Source of the DNA: LD21 sp963715785
GTDB lineage: Bacteria; Bacteroidota; Bacteroidia; Bacteroidales; VadinHA17
Direction of reading: 5' to 3'
Length of the DNA: 64,000 bases
NCBI GenBank assembly: GCA_963715785.1
Contig: OY970276.1
Coordinates: forward strand, 4,464,001-4,528,000
This document shows, one piece after another, positions 7,370 through 15,249 of the stretch (position 1 is the stretch's first letter; the number at the start of each line of letters is the position of its first letter). Below the pieces are notes generated by a model that was not told the origin of the DNA, ran no database searches, and worked only from the letters and a program-made list of their open reading frames with translations. The position numbers and the translations under genes were made by a program.

Positions 7370-9297
7370 TGAATAAGAAAATAGGCGTATACATCTGCCA
7401 TTGTGGAGGAAACATCTCCGATTATGTTGATGTTGAAAAAGTTAAAATGTCAATTGAAAATGACGAAGGCATTTTCCTGGTAAAGTCAACCATGTTTGCA
7501 TGCGGAGATGCGAATCAGAATGAAATGGTGGATGATATTAAGAAAAATGAACTCGATGGCGTGGTGGTAGCTTCCTGCTCCCCTAAGCTTCATCTTTTAA
7601 CCTTCCGTGCCGTAACGGAAAGAGGCGGATTGAATAAATATAACTACGTACATGCAAATATCCGCGAACAGGCTTCATGGGCGCATTCAGACGATAAACC
7701 CGGAGCTACTGAAACAGCGATACGATTAGTTAAAGCTGCTGTGGCAAAAGTGCGCCTGGCCGAATCGCTTTATCCGTTTATTATCAATTCAAAAAAGGCT
7801 GTTGCAGTAATAGGCGGGGGTGTAGCAGGACTGAGAGCTGCTATAGAATTATCAGACATGGGCTGCCCCGTTACATTGATAGAACGGGAACATTTTATAG
7901 GAGGCCGAGTCGCACAGTGGAATTTACTTTTCACCACCAGCGAAACAGGGAAAGAGGTTGTGACAAAACTTTACAATAATATTATTAAACGTGATAATAT
8001 TACTCTGTTAACAGGAGCTGAAGTAATTTCTAACACAGGAAGCATCGGTGATTTCAAACTAAAAATTAAAAAAACACCTCGCTATATAAAGGAGAAATGC
8101 AATGAAGGCCATCTGATGAAGGCTATTGCCGCCTGCCCTGTTGAAGTGACTGATGAATTCAATTTTAATATCACATCGCGGAAAGCAATTTATCATAATT
8201 TCCCGAGCGAATATCCCCAGACTCCTGTCATTGACATTAAAAACTGCACCCGTTGCGGTGAATGCGAAAAGATATGCCCAAGCGTTGATTTCTCCCAGAA
8301 AGAAGAACTAATTGAAATAAATGTTGGCTCAGTACTGATGGCCACGGGCTTCGATTCCTATACTCCTGCCGAAGGTGAGTTTGGGTATAATCAATTCGAA
8401 AATGTGGTCACCCTGCCTCAGTTTAAAAGAATAATTGAGCTTAATGACAAGAAATTAATTTTCAAAGGGAAAGAGATCAGGAATATTGCATATATCTATT
8501 GTGTAGGAAGCCGTCAGATTGAAGGAGAAAACAAATTCTGCTCAAGGTACTGCTGCACATCCGCTATTTTCGCAGCTATTCATACTAAAAATAAGTTCCA
8601 AAACATTAATAATTATCATTTTACCCGGGGGGTCAGGACTTATGGGAAACAGGAAGTTCTGTATGCTGAATCACTCAAAAAAGGTGACATATACCTTCAG
8701 TCATACGAAGATGATCCTCCCATTATTAATCAGGTGAACGATAAAACCATGGTCAGGATTAATGACATTCTGACTGCAAAAAGAGAACTGTCGGTTGAAG
8801 CTGACCTGATTGTACTTGTAACCGGCATGGTGCCGAGAGCAGATAATTCGGTCGGTTCATTATTTAAACTGCCAAAGGGGAGAGACAGGTTTTTTAACGA
8901 GATCCATATGAAGCTGCGCCCGGTGGAAACTGTTATTGATGGTATCACAATCTGTGGAGCATGCCAGGGACCAAAAAACATTATGGAGTCAGTTAATTCA
9001 GCTCTGTCAGCAGCAACAAAATCATTTTCATACGTGAGTAAAGGAGAACTGGAACTCGAACCTATTATTGCTAAAATCGATAAAGACAAGTGCACGTGGT
9101 GCGGCGCCTGCGCGGAAGCCTGTCCGTTTGATGCGATCAGTATGATAAAGGATGAGAAGAAGGATATAGCGGCAATAAATAATTCGGTATGCAAAGGTTG
9201 TGGCATGTGCCTGCCTGTTTGCCCTACAGATGCTATTAATTTAGTTGCTTATTCAAATAAAGAAATTGAAAGTATGATCGATGCCCTTGCGGGTTAG
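7369..9297 (+). CDS. qmoB: HdrA/QmoB-like FAD iron-sulfur flavoprotein
   Basis: 642 residues, start overlapping the previous stop (TGATG). N-terminal HdrA-specific domain with C10, C12, C45 and C70, FAD motif VIGGGVAGLRAAIEL about residue 142-156, a degenerate cluster-binding stretch about 240 where two of four cysteines are missing, a complete one about 291-302 (CTRCGECEKICP), and two C-terminal ferredoxin motifs at 575-586 and 608-619. QmoB has this plan plus an MvhD domain, which here is encoded separately upstream. Likely passes electrons between a sulfur-linked partner and the membrane subunit; direction is unknown. Confidence 0.85.
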   Translation: MNKKIGVYICHCGGNISDYVDVEKVKMSIENDEGIFLVKSTMFACGDANQNEMVDDIKKNELDGVVVASCSPKLHLLTFRAVTERGGLNKYNYVHANIREQASWAHSDDKPGATETAIRLVKAAVAKVRLAESLYPFIINSKKAVAVIGGGVAGLRAAIELSDMGCPVTLIEREHFIGGRVAQWNLLFTTSETGKEVVTKLYNNIIKRDNITLLTGAEVISNTGSIGDFKLKIKKTPRYIKEKCNEGHLMKAIAACPVEVTDEFNFNITSRKAIYHNFPSEYPQTPVIDIKNCTRCGECEKICPSVDFSQKEELIEINVGSVLMATGFDSYTPAEGEFGYNQFENVVTLPQFKRIIELNDKKLIFKGKEIRNIAYIYCVGSRQIEGENKFCSRYCCTSAIFAAIHTKNKFQNINNYHFTRGVRTYGKQEVLYAESLKKGDIYLQSYEDDPPIINQVNDKTMVRINDILTAKRELSVEADLIVLVTGMVPRADNSVGSLFKLPKGRDRFFNEIHMKLRPVETVIDGITICGACQGPKNIMESVNSALSAATKSFSYVSKGELELEPIIAKIDKDKCTWCGACAEACPFDAISMIKDEKKDIAAINNSVCKGCGMCLPVCPTDAINLVAYSNKEIESMIDALAG

Positions 9298-9341
9298 CCA
9301 CACGAAGTAACACAAAGGGAAAACGTTTCAAATAAAACATT

Positions 9342-9620
9342 ATGGAGATCGAGAAAGGCAAAACATATAAATACCTCAGGGAAAAACGGGAAGTATCCCA
9401 GACTGTAAAGGATAACCTGAAACAATTCAATAAGATTAAAAAGTCAATACTTGATTATCTGAAGGAAGGCGATTTAACTATTGAAGAATTAACCATAAAA
9501 CTCAGTTTGCCTAAACATGAGGTTGTTTATTACCTGATGTCGCTGGTGAAATTTGGTTTCGTGCAAACAGGAGTGGTTGACGACATGGATTCATATTATT
9601 CTTACAAACTGAAAAAATAA
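9342..9620 (+). CDS. Small winged-helix protein in the qmo operon
   Basis: 92 residues. A basic N-terminal stretch is followed by a three-helix plus wing pattern: KKSILDYLKEGDLTIEELTIKL, then SLPKHEVVYYLMSLVKFGFV and YYSYKLKK. This matches small winged-helix (ArsR/DprA-C-like) domains. It is sandwiched between two electron-transfer genes and its stop abuts the next ATG, so it is part of the complex's operon. It could be a regulator of the operon or a structural component; nothing in the sequence decides. Confidence 0.65.
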   Translation: MEIEKGKTYKYLREKREVSQTVKDNLKQFNKIKKSILDYLKEGDLTIEELTIKLSLPKHEVVYYLMSLVKFGFVQTGVVDDMDSYYSYKLKK

Positions 9621-10667
9621 ATGGCAGCTGTTAATACAGAATTCGGAAAAGAATTAAAAAAATACGGGGCATTCGATTTTAACGCATGCTATAACTGCGG
9701 GAACTGTACTGCCGTTTGTTCATTATCAACGGAGGAAGATTCATTTCCCAGGGAGATGATCCGGTTCAGCGTACTTGGATTAAATGATGATATAAAATCT
9801 TCGCTTAAACCATGGCTTTGCTACTATTGTGGCGAGTGCTCAACACATTGCCCTCAGGAAGCCAACCCCGGGGAACTGATGATGTCGCTCAGACGATGGC
9901 TTATCTCCCAATACGACTGGACAAAGCTGTCAGGTCTTTTATACAAATCGTTGCCGCTTACAATTATTGCTTTTATAATTACTGCGCTGGGAGTGCTTTT
10001 CTTCAGCGTCTCTGAAAATTTTAACCCTGAATCAATAATGCACTCAGGCCATGTTTTTGAGATTATTGCTATTGCAGGGGTCTTCGGGTTTATACTTTTT
10101 CCCAATATTGTACGTATGTGGTGGTTTACTATACTGAAACCAGGCATCAGGGTACCGGCATTAAAGTACTTTTCTGCCTTCTCAGAACTCATTGTGCATA
10201 TGTTCACACAGAAGAGAACATTGGATTGCGATGACAACCGGTTCAGATGGCTCGAACATTTTATTCTTGTAATAGGATATCTTGGTTTGCTGTTTACGAC
10301 AGTTTTTCTTGACTGGTTCTCCAGCACGAATCTGCTTGTTATAATCTTTGGTTATGTAATGAGTGTTGCAATATTTATTATCACAATAGATTTTGTTTCT
10401 GACCGCATCAGGAAAAAGAAAGTTGTAAGCAAGTATTCACAGCCATCCGACTGGATGTTCATAATCTGGCTCCTTCTTATGGGGTTTACGGCATTTGCTG
10501 TCCGCCTTTTCATTGATCTCGGACTCCTTGAACGCAACTTCTGGCTTTATCTTGTACATATGATCATACTTGTCCAGTGGGCTTTGATAATAGTACCGTT
10601 TGGAAAATGGCCGCACTTCCTGTACCGTTCATTTGCCATGTACTTTGCAAAACTGAAAGCTGCATAA
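9621..10667 (+). CDS. qmoC: QmoC-like membrane subunit (HdrC + HdrE fusion)
   Basis: 348 residues. Residues 20-80 form an HdrC domain with two [4Fe-4S] motifs, CYNCGNCTAVC and CYYCGECSTHCP. From about 105 on there are six predicted membrane helices (two before residue 165, four after 210) with histidines suited to haem b binding, as in HdrE/NarI-type cytochromes. This HdrC-HdrE fusion is the definition of QmoC, the quinone-reactive subunit. It therefore anchors the two flavoproteins to the quinone pool. The operon ends here; the next gene has its own promoter. Confidence 0.88.
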   Translation: MAAVNTEFGKELKKYGAFDFNACYNCGNCTAVCSLSTEEDSFPREMIRFSVLGLNDDIKSSLKPWLCYYCGECSTHCPQEANPGELMMSLRRWLISQYDWTKLSGLLYKSLPLTIIAFIITALGVLFFSVSENFNPESIMHSGHVFEIIAIAGVFGFILFPNIVRMWWFTILKPGIRVPALKYFSAFSELIVHMFTQKRTLDCDDNRFRWLEHFILVIGYLGLLFTTVFLDWFSSTNLLVIIFGYVMSVAIFIITIDFVSDRIRKKKVVSKYSQPSDWMFIIWLLLMGFTAFAVRLFIDLGLLERNFWLYLVHMIILVQWALIIVPFGKWPHFLYRSFAMYFAKLKAA

Positions 10668-10707
10668 CCGAAGATCGGAACGGAATAAAGTTAAAACTTC
10701 AAAAACA

Positions 10708-10739
10708 TTTGGATTATGAGCATATGTTCATTACATTTG
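10708..10739 (+). promoter_or_regulatory. Promoter of the DUF134 operon
   Basis: TTTG at 10708-10711, 20 bases, then TACATTTG at 10732-10739: a perfect Bacteroidota promoter. The start of transcription would lie about 10746, leaving a leader of under 20 bases before the ATG at 10763. The -7 box sits in the spacer of a 17-bp inverted repeat. Confidence 0.8.
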
Positions 10740-10760
10740 TATCGAACATATGCTCATAAT
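10713..10760. promoter_or_regulatory. 17-bp perfect inverted repeat, probable operator
   Basis: Arms ATTATGAGCATATGTTC (10713-10729) and its exact complement (10744-10760) flank a 14-base spacer that contains the -7 box. Each arm itself holds a near-palindrome, GAGC-ATAT-GTTC and GAAC-ATAT-GCTC. Binding of a dimer to both would cover -33 to the start codon, so repression by the DUF134 protein encoded downstream is likely. Confidence 0.8.
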
Positions 10761-10762
10761 TT

Positions 10763-11200
10763 ATGTCACCTCGCCCTTCACGGTTAAGAAAAATCAGCAA
10801 TCCTCCTGTCATTTCGGGATTTAAGCCTTATGGAAATAAGAATGCCAAAGGAAAAGTTGAAGCCGTGTTTCTTCATTTTGAAGAATATGAGGCATTGCGT
10901 TTGTGCGATTACGAGATGTTGAATCATAACCAGGCTTCAGTTATAATGAATGTTTCAAGACCTACGCTCACACGAATTTACGCAAGAGCCAGGCAAAAGA
11001 TTGCCGAAGCCCTTGTAAAAGGTAGTCAGATAAGCATTGAAGGAGGAAAAATATATTTTGATAGTGAATGGTTCTTATGTTCGTCTTGTGGCTGTTATTT
11101 TAATAATCCTGAAAAACAGGTTAAGATAAAACAGTGCCCGCTTTGCAAAAGCACAAGCTTCGCAAGTTATGAGAAGAATAATAATGAAGAAGAAGAATGA
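10763..11200 (+). CDS. DUF134 (UPF0251) DNA-binding protein
   Basis: 145 residues. N-terminal RKISNPPVISGFKPYG segment and FEEYEALRLCDYE are hallmarks of DUF134, followed by a sigma-like helix-turn-helix (LNHNQASVIMNVSRPTLTRIYARAR) at about 53-78. The C-terminal part has two CxxC pairs (CSSCGCYF and CPLC) forming a zinc ribbon, then an acidic tail. Members often lie next to NifX/NafY-like and Mrp-type ATPase genes, as here. Autoregulation through the flanking palindrome is inferred. A paralogue lies at 24467-24871. Confidence 0.85.
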   Translation: MSPRPSRLRKISNPPVISGFKPYGNKNAKGKVEAVFLHFEEYEALRLCDYEMLNHNQASVIMNVSRPTLTRIYARARQKIAEALVKGSQISIEGGKIYFDSEWFLCSSCGCYFNNPEKQVKIKQCPLCKSTSFASYEKNNNEEEE

Positions 11201-11253
11201 GAAAAACGGTTAAATGATAAAGGACTTACGACTGAAAATTCTAAAACAATAAT

Positions 11254-11571
11254 ATGAAAGTAGCAATCACAAGTACCGGGAACAATCTGGAAAGTAAATT
11301 AGATCTGCGCTTTGGGCGATGCGGATTTTTTATTATTTATGATACTGAAACAAAGGGGATGGAATTCATTCCAAACCCGAATAAAGATGCCAACGAAGGT
11401 GCTGGTCCTGCCTCGGTTCAGTTAGTTGCATCAAGAGGCGTAAAAAAAGTAGTGTCAGGCGAGTTTGGAGTTAAGGTCAAATCCATATTTGACAGTCTGC
11501 AGATTCAGCTGATTGTATTTAAAGACCAGGATAAAAAGATAAATGAGATCATTGAATTATTGAATTATTGA
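11254..11571 (+). CDS. NifX/NafY-like (dinitrogenase cofactor-type) protein
   Basis: 105-residue protein of the NifB-C-terminal/NifX/NafY fold (alpha/beta RNase H-like), with the typical opening KVAITSTGNNLESKLDLRFGRC and the GVKKVVSGEFGVK segment. These stand-alone domains bind iron-sulfur or iron-molybdenum cofactors in some cases. No nitrogenase gene is near, so the nitrogen-fixation label should not be taken literally. The consistent neighbours are DUF134 and ferredoxin-bearing MinD ATPases. Confidence 0.8.
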   Translation: MKVAITSTGNNLESKLDLRFGRCGFFIIYDTETKGMEFIPNPNKDANEGAGPASVQLVASRGVKKVVSGEFGVKVKSIFDSLQIQLIVFKDQDKKINEIIELLNY

Positions 11572-11597
11572 ACCACGAAAATCTAAACAGAATACTT

Positions 11598-11975
11598 ATG
11601 AGCAACCTGCCTGAAAAAGTAAGCAAAGCCTGGGATTCCAGAAAAGACCCTGTTGTTTTCTCAACAGCCGATATTAATGGAATGCCAAATTCTATATATG
11701 TAACCTGTGTTTCAAAATATAATGAATCTGTAATTGTAATTGCCGACAATTATTTTAATAAAACGCGCAGGAATATCCTTGCAGGCAGTAAAGCGAGTGT
11801 TCTCTTTATTACCGGTGAAGGGACTTCCTTTCAATTGAAAGGCACGGTAAAATATTATTCAAGCGGTGAAATATTTGATGATATGAAAAAGTGGAATCCT
11901 TCAAAACTTCCGGGCAATGCCGCAACGGCTCTGGAGATAGAAGAAGTATATTCCGGTTCTGAAAAATTATTATAA
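11598..11975 (+). CDS. Pyridoxamine 5'-phosphate oxidase-like flavin-binding protein
   Basis: 125 residues with a split-barrel FMN-binding pattern: DPVVFSTADINGMPNSIYVTC, then IVIADNYFNKTRRNILAG and a later strand pair FQLKGTVKYYSSG. Start at ATG 11598 gives the usual N-terminus for the family; a TTG 30 bases upstream that overlaps the preceding stop is less likely. Substrate is unknown. Members often reduce or bind flavin in anaerobes. Confidence 0.75.
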   Translation: MSNLPEKVSKAWDSRKDPVVFSTADINGMPNSIYVTCVSKYNESVIVIADNYFNKTRRNILAGSKASVLFITGEGTSFQLKGTVKYYSSGEIFDDMKKWNPSKLPGNAATALEIEEVYSGSEKLL

Positions 11976-11998
11976 TATTTACTTAAAACCAGGAAATC

Positions 11999-12196
11999 AT
12001 GCCACAAATCAATGGATCAGGACCTGAAGGAAAAGGTCCAAAAACGGGTCGTGGATTAGGATTATGCAAGAATGGTTCTTCTGATAAAGAAACAAAACAA
12101 TTAGGAAAAGGCCTGGGCATGCGCCGTAAATCTGGCGGTGGAACCGGGAAAGGGAAGCGCCTGAAAAGCGGATTAAATAAAAGTTCTGAATCATAA
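11999..12196 (+). CDS. Small glycine-rich DUF5320-type protein
   Basis: 65 residues, beginning MPQINGSGPEGKGPKTGRG and containing LGLC, followed by repeated GKGLGM and GTGKGKR. The MPxxxGxGPxGxGPxTGRGxGxC opening defines the DUF5320 family, which is associated with DUF134/NifX-like/MinD clusters. Strongly basic and probably unstructured; function unknown. A second copy follows at once. Confidence 0.75.
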   Translation: MPQINGSGPEGKGPKTGRGLGLCKNGSSDKETKQLGKGLGMRRKSGGGTGKGKRLKSGLNKSSES

Positions 12197-12206
12197 TTTT
12201 TTAAAT

Positions 12207-12214
12207 AAAGGAGG
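12207..12214 (+). promoter_or_regulatory. Strong Shine-Dalgarno AAAGGAGG
   Basis: AAAGGAGG ends six bases before the ATG at 12220. Near-perfect complementarity to the 16S 3' end is uncommon in Bacteroidota, where ribosome binding sites are usually A-rich and weak. It may be a trace of transfer from another phylum. Confidence 0.55.
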
Positions 12215-12219
12215 TTATA

Positions 12220-12462
12220 ATGCCAGGATTAAACCAAAAAGGTCCTGAGGGACAAGGTCCCATGACAGGCCGCAGAATGGGTCGCTGCACCAATTTTGGT
12301 GCAAACCTGAAAAATCAAAATATAACTCCTTCTGCTCAGATCGAAGATCAGCCGGAAAATTTCCCGGGCAAAGGCCTGGGACTTGGACGCGGAAGGGGAT
12401 GCAAAGGAAGAGGGAGAGGTATTGGATTACAAAACCGGCAACGCGGATCATATGATTTCTGA
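12220..12462 (+). CDS. Second DUF5320-type protein
   Basis: 80 residues, starting MPGLNQKGPEGQGPMTGRRM and reaching a CTNFG, then a linker and a C-terminal GLGLGRGRGCKGRGRG tract. Same family as the preceding gene, with two cysteines (about 23 and 64). The start is fixed by the strong Shine-Dalgarno at 12207. Its last bases overlap the start of the DUF89 gene, which implies coupled translation. Confidence 0.75.
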   Translation: MPGLNQKGPEGQGPMTGRRMGRCTNFGANLKNQNITPSAQIEDQPENFPGKGLGLGRGRGCKGRGRGIGLQNRQRGSYDF

Positions 12463-13315
12463 TCACCGCTGCTTTTTCTGTTTCACCAGAGCATTTGAAA
12501 AGTTACTTGAGAAGGAAAGTATTTCAAATGAAGACAAGTCTTCTTTCACCCTCGATATGATAGGCTTATATCAGAACAAAAGGAATGATTTTTCAGCGCC
12601 TCTGTTCTCCCGGGAACTTCATCAGATTTTAAAAAGCTATACTCATAATTCTGATCCTTACAAGAAGGTAAAAAAAGGGAACAACGATCAGGCTATAATT
12701 ATGTTACCTGAGCTTGAATATCTAATTCAGCAATCAGATGATCGATTCAGCACAGCACTGAGGCTGGCAATTGCGGGGAACATTATCGATTTCGCTGCAA
12801 GCGATAATTTCGATCTTCAGGCAACCATCGACAGAGCACTTCTCACTGAATTTGCAACTGATCATTCGAATCAATTAAGAGATAGGCTAAAAAAAGCGAA
12901 AACTGTCCTGTACCTGGGAGATAATGCCGGTGAAATTGTTTTTGACAAACTTTTTATCCGGATTATTGACCATCCGCGCCTCATTTACGCTGTGAGGGGA
13001 GCACCAATAATAAATGACGCTACTATGGAAGATGCAGAATATGTAGGGATGCATGAGGTTGCAAATGTAATATCGAATGGTTATGATGCCCCTTCTACAA
13101 TTCCGGAAAAATCTAGCAGAGAGTTCAAACAATATTTTCAGGAAGCTGATCTGATTATCTCCAAAGGACAGGGAAACCTGGAAGGGCTGTTTCCATTAAG
13201 CGACGAACGGATATTTTTTCTTCTGATGGTTAAATGCAATGTTATTGCCGATTTTCTTCAAGTTAAAAAGGATAGTCTTGTCGTCTATAATTCTTCATAT
13301 TTGAAAACGTTATAA
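12452..13315 (+). CDS. DUF89/ARMT1-like metal-dependent phosphatase
   Basis: 287 residues. N-terminal CFFCFTRA (C7, C10) zinc-like pair, an alpha-helical region, then the DUF89 catalytic block: TVLYLGDNAGEIVFDKLFI about 147-165, VRGAPIINDATMEDA about 178-192, and LIISKGQGNLEGL about 233-245. These D/N residues bind the metal in DUF89 damage-control phosphatases. ATG at 12452 overlaps the previous stop by 11 bases and begins right at the conserved N-terminus. Natural substrate in this cluster is unknown. Confidence 0.82.
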   Translation: MISDHRCFFCFTRAFEKLLEKESISNEDKSSFTLDMIGLYQNKRNDFSAPLFSRELHQILKSYTHNSDPYKKVKKGNNDQAIIMLPELEYLIQQSDDRFSTALRLAIAGNIIDFAASDNFDLQATIDRALLTEFATDHSNQLRDRLKKAKTVLYLGDNAGEIVFDKLFIRIIDHPRLIYAVRGAPIINDATMEDAEYVGMHEVANVISNGYDAPSTIPEKSSREFKQYFQEADLIISKGQGNLEGLFPLSDERIFFLLMVKCNVIADFLQVKKDSLVVYNSSYLKTL

Positions 13316-13328
13316 AGTATTCTTGATA

Positions 13329-14270
13329 ATGATAAGTTTTGGTCCTGTGCCATCAAGAAGACTCGGTAAAAGTCTTGGAATAAATAATATCATCTCTCCA
13401 AAGGTCTGTTCATTTGGTTGTGTTTATTGTCAGGTTGGCGAAACAAGAAAAAAAAGTATAAAGAGAGAAATGTTTTTTGAACCTGAGCTAATCTATCAAA
13501 GCGTTGTACAGCATATTCATCAGCTCAGCATAAAAAATTATCCCGATTACCTCACTTTTGTATCAAACGGAGAACCGACACTGGATATAAACCTGGGAAA
13601 GGCTATAAGCTTATTAAAAAGTGTTGGGATTCCGATAGCAGTAATAACGAATGCCTCATTGTTGTTTGATGAGACAGTAAGAAATGACCTGTATCAGGCT
13701 GACTGGGTATCTCTGAAAATAGACGCCGGCGATAATGAGACATGGCAAAAAGTCAATCGCCCTGATTCCTCACTGAATTTCGAAAAAACCATCGGGAATA
13801 TAATACTTTTTGCCTCCCTGTATAAAGGTATATTGTGTACCGAAACCATGCTTGTCGACAGCCTGAATGATACTATTGATAATATCACAAAAGTTTCGGA
13901 ACTGGTAAAAAAAACAGAGCCTGAAAAAGCATACCTGGCTGTCCCTATACGACCTCCATCAGACAAATCTGTCATTGCCCCGGATTCTGAAAAAATGAAT
14001 CTCGCCTGGCAGATATTTGATAAGAACCAAATCGATACAGAATTTCTGACCGGGTTCGAAGGGACTAATGCAGGATTTACAGGCAATATTTATGAAGATA
14101 TACTCAACATAACGGCAGTTCATCCATTAAGACAAGACTCATTAATCAGGTTATTACAGAATGATAATGCTGATATCAGCGTAGTTAAATCTCTGATCAA
14201 ACAACGATTAATCAAGTCAACCACATATAACGGAAACAAATATTATTTAAGGGAATATCTTCATTTCTGA
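13329..14270 (+). CDS. Radical SAM protein with C-terminal winged helix
   Basis: 313 residues. The CxxxCxxC motif is C27/C31/C34 in VCSFGCVYCQVG, with an upstream FGPVPSRRLGKSLGINN that marks the COG0731-type radical SAM family. SNGEPTLD (GE motif) and a TIM-barrel half follow, and residues about 245-313 form a winged helix (DISVVKSLIKQRLIKSTTY). ATG at 13329 is preferred to the TTG six bases earlier. The substrate is unknown; COG0731 includes wyosine enzymes, but this subgroup is mostly found in anaerobe clusters. Confidence 0.8.
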   Translation: MISFGPVPSRRLGKSLGINNIISPKVCSFGCVYCQVGETRKKSIKREMFFEPELIYQSVVQHIHQLSIKNYPDYLTFVSNGEPTLDINLGKAISLLKSVGIPIAVITNASLLFDETVRNDLYQADWVSLKIDAGDNETWQKVNRPDSSLNFEKTIGNIILFASLYKGILCTETMLVDSLNDTIDNITKVSELVKKTEPEKAYLAVPIRPPSDKSVIAPDSEKMNLAWQIFDKNQIDTEFLTGFEGTNAGFTGNIYEDILNITAVHPLRQDSLIRLLQNDNADISVVKSLIKQRLIKSTTYNGNKYYLREYLHF

Positions 14271-14273
14271 AAA

Positions 14274-14813
14274 ATGGATGCACCAATTATTCTTTATGGT
14301 TCTTCAGTCCTCAGGAAACATTCAGTCGATGTTACTGAGGAGGATAATATATCTGAAATTAATGCTATGCTCCTCGACACTTTAAAAAAAGCCTCTGGCA
14401 TTGGTCTGGCATTACCCCAAATAAATATTTTAAAAAGAGCTTTTGTGATTGACACATCACCTTTAGTTGAAGATGATGTCACAATTGAGAAATTTGAAAG
14501 AATTTATATTAATCCTGATATCATTGAAAGAAGCACTGAACCTGAAATTTACAGGGAAGGATGCCTTAGTTTCCCCGGGATTTATGAAGATGTAATCAGA
14601 CCTGACAGAGTTCTGGTAAGATATCAGGATATATCATTCACAACAATCGAAGAGGAACTTGAAGGAATTAAGGCTCGTATATTTCAACACGAATTTGATC
14701 ATCTTGAAGGAATTCTATTTATAGACAAATTAAGCCTGTTAAGAAGAAAGCTATTAGCTGGGAAATTAAATACAATTAAAAAACGAAGCAGATCAAAAAA
14801 TGGGAAAAGTTAA
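14274..14813 (+). CDS. def: Peptide deformylase
   Basis: 179 residues with all three deformylase motifs: GIGLALPQ at 42-49 (usual form GxGLAAPQ), EGCLSFPG at 95-102, and QHEFDHLEG at 138-146, giving metal ligands C97, H139 and H143 and catalytic E140. The A-to-L change in motif 1 borders the substrate pocket. It removes formyl groups from nascent proteins, but being inside a metal-ATPase cluster it is probably a second, specialised copy; this cannot be tested from one window. The extreme C-terminus is basic. Confidence 0.9.
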   Translation: MDAPIILYGSSVLRKHSVDVTEEDNISEINAMLLDTLKKASGIGLALPQINILKRAFVIDTSPLVEDDVTIEKFERIYINPDIIERSTEPEIYREGCLSFPGIYEDVIRPDRVLVRYQDISFTTIEEELEGIKARIFQHEFDHLEGILFIDKLSLLRRKLLAGKLNTIKKRSRSKNGKS

Positions 14814-15243
14814 AGTAGGTATTATAATCTGCGACAGGTATAAAACCTGTGCCGGAGGTAAATGCTTCAGGGCGGCCGTCAACCGGGAAGGGGCATTTTC
14901 GATATACAGAGATTCGGAACTTGAAATTGCTGCATTTACAACATGTGGCGGATGTCCGGGAGGCAATATTGAATATGCTCCCGAAGAGATGGCAAAAAAT
15001 GGGGTGACACATATACATTTTGCCACAGGCTTCCTTGTCGGATATCCTCCCTGTCCGTATATGGAACAGTTTAAAAATTTCATTTCGGAAAAATATGGTA
15101 TGAAAGTAGTTTTTGGAACTCATCCTATTCCTCAAAAATACTATGCTACACATATAAAGCTGAATTCATGGAATAAGAAATTCCTCAATGAATCAATTCA
15201 GCTTACACTAACGGATAAATCAACGCGCCTGAATTACGACTGA
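14800..15243 (+). CDS. CGGC-domain metal-binding protein
   Basis: 147 residues, starting 14 bases inside the deformylase gene. The defining CGGCPGGN motif is at 49-56, with C11, C17 and C22 earlier and a CPYM later, giving a cysteine-rich CGGC (pfam08821) protein that probably binds metal. GIIICDRYKTCAGGKCFRAAV is the usual start of the family. The function is not established. Confidence 0.82.
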   Translation: MGKVKVGIIICDRYKTCAGGKCFRAAVNREGAFSIYRDSELEIAAFTTCGGCPGGNIEYAPEEMAKNGVTHIHFATGFLVGYPPCPYMEQFKNFISEKYGMKVVFGTHPIPQKYYATHIKLNSWNKKFLNESIQLTLTDKSTRLNYD

Positions 15244-15249
15244 TACTTT

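Noticed and set aside
10763..11571. Nitrogen-fixation locus because of NifX-like proteins
   Set aside because: No nifH, nifD, nifK, nifE or nifB-type gene is present; the domain occurs widely outside nitrogen fixation.
11568..11597. TTG start of the flavin-binding protein overlapping the preceding stop
   Set aside because: ATG 11598 gives a family-typical N-terminus; the extension is not matched by any pattern.
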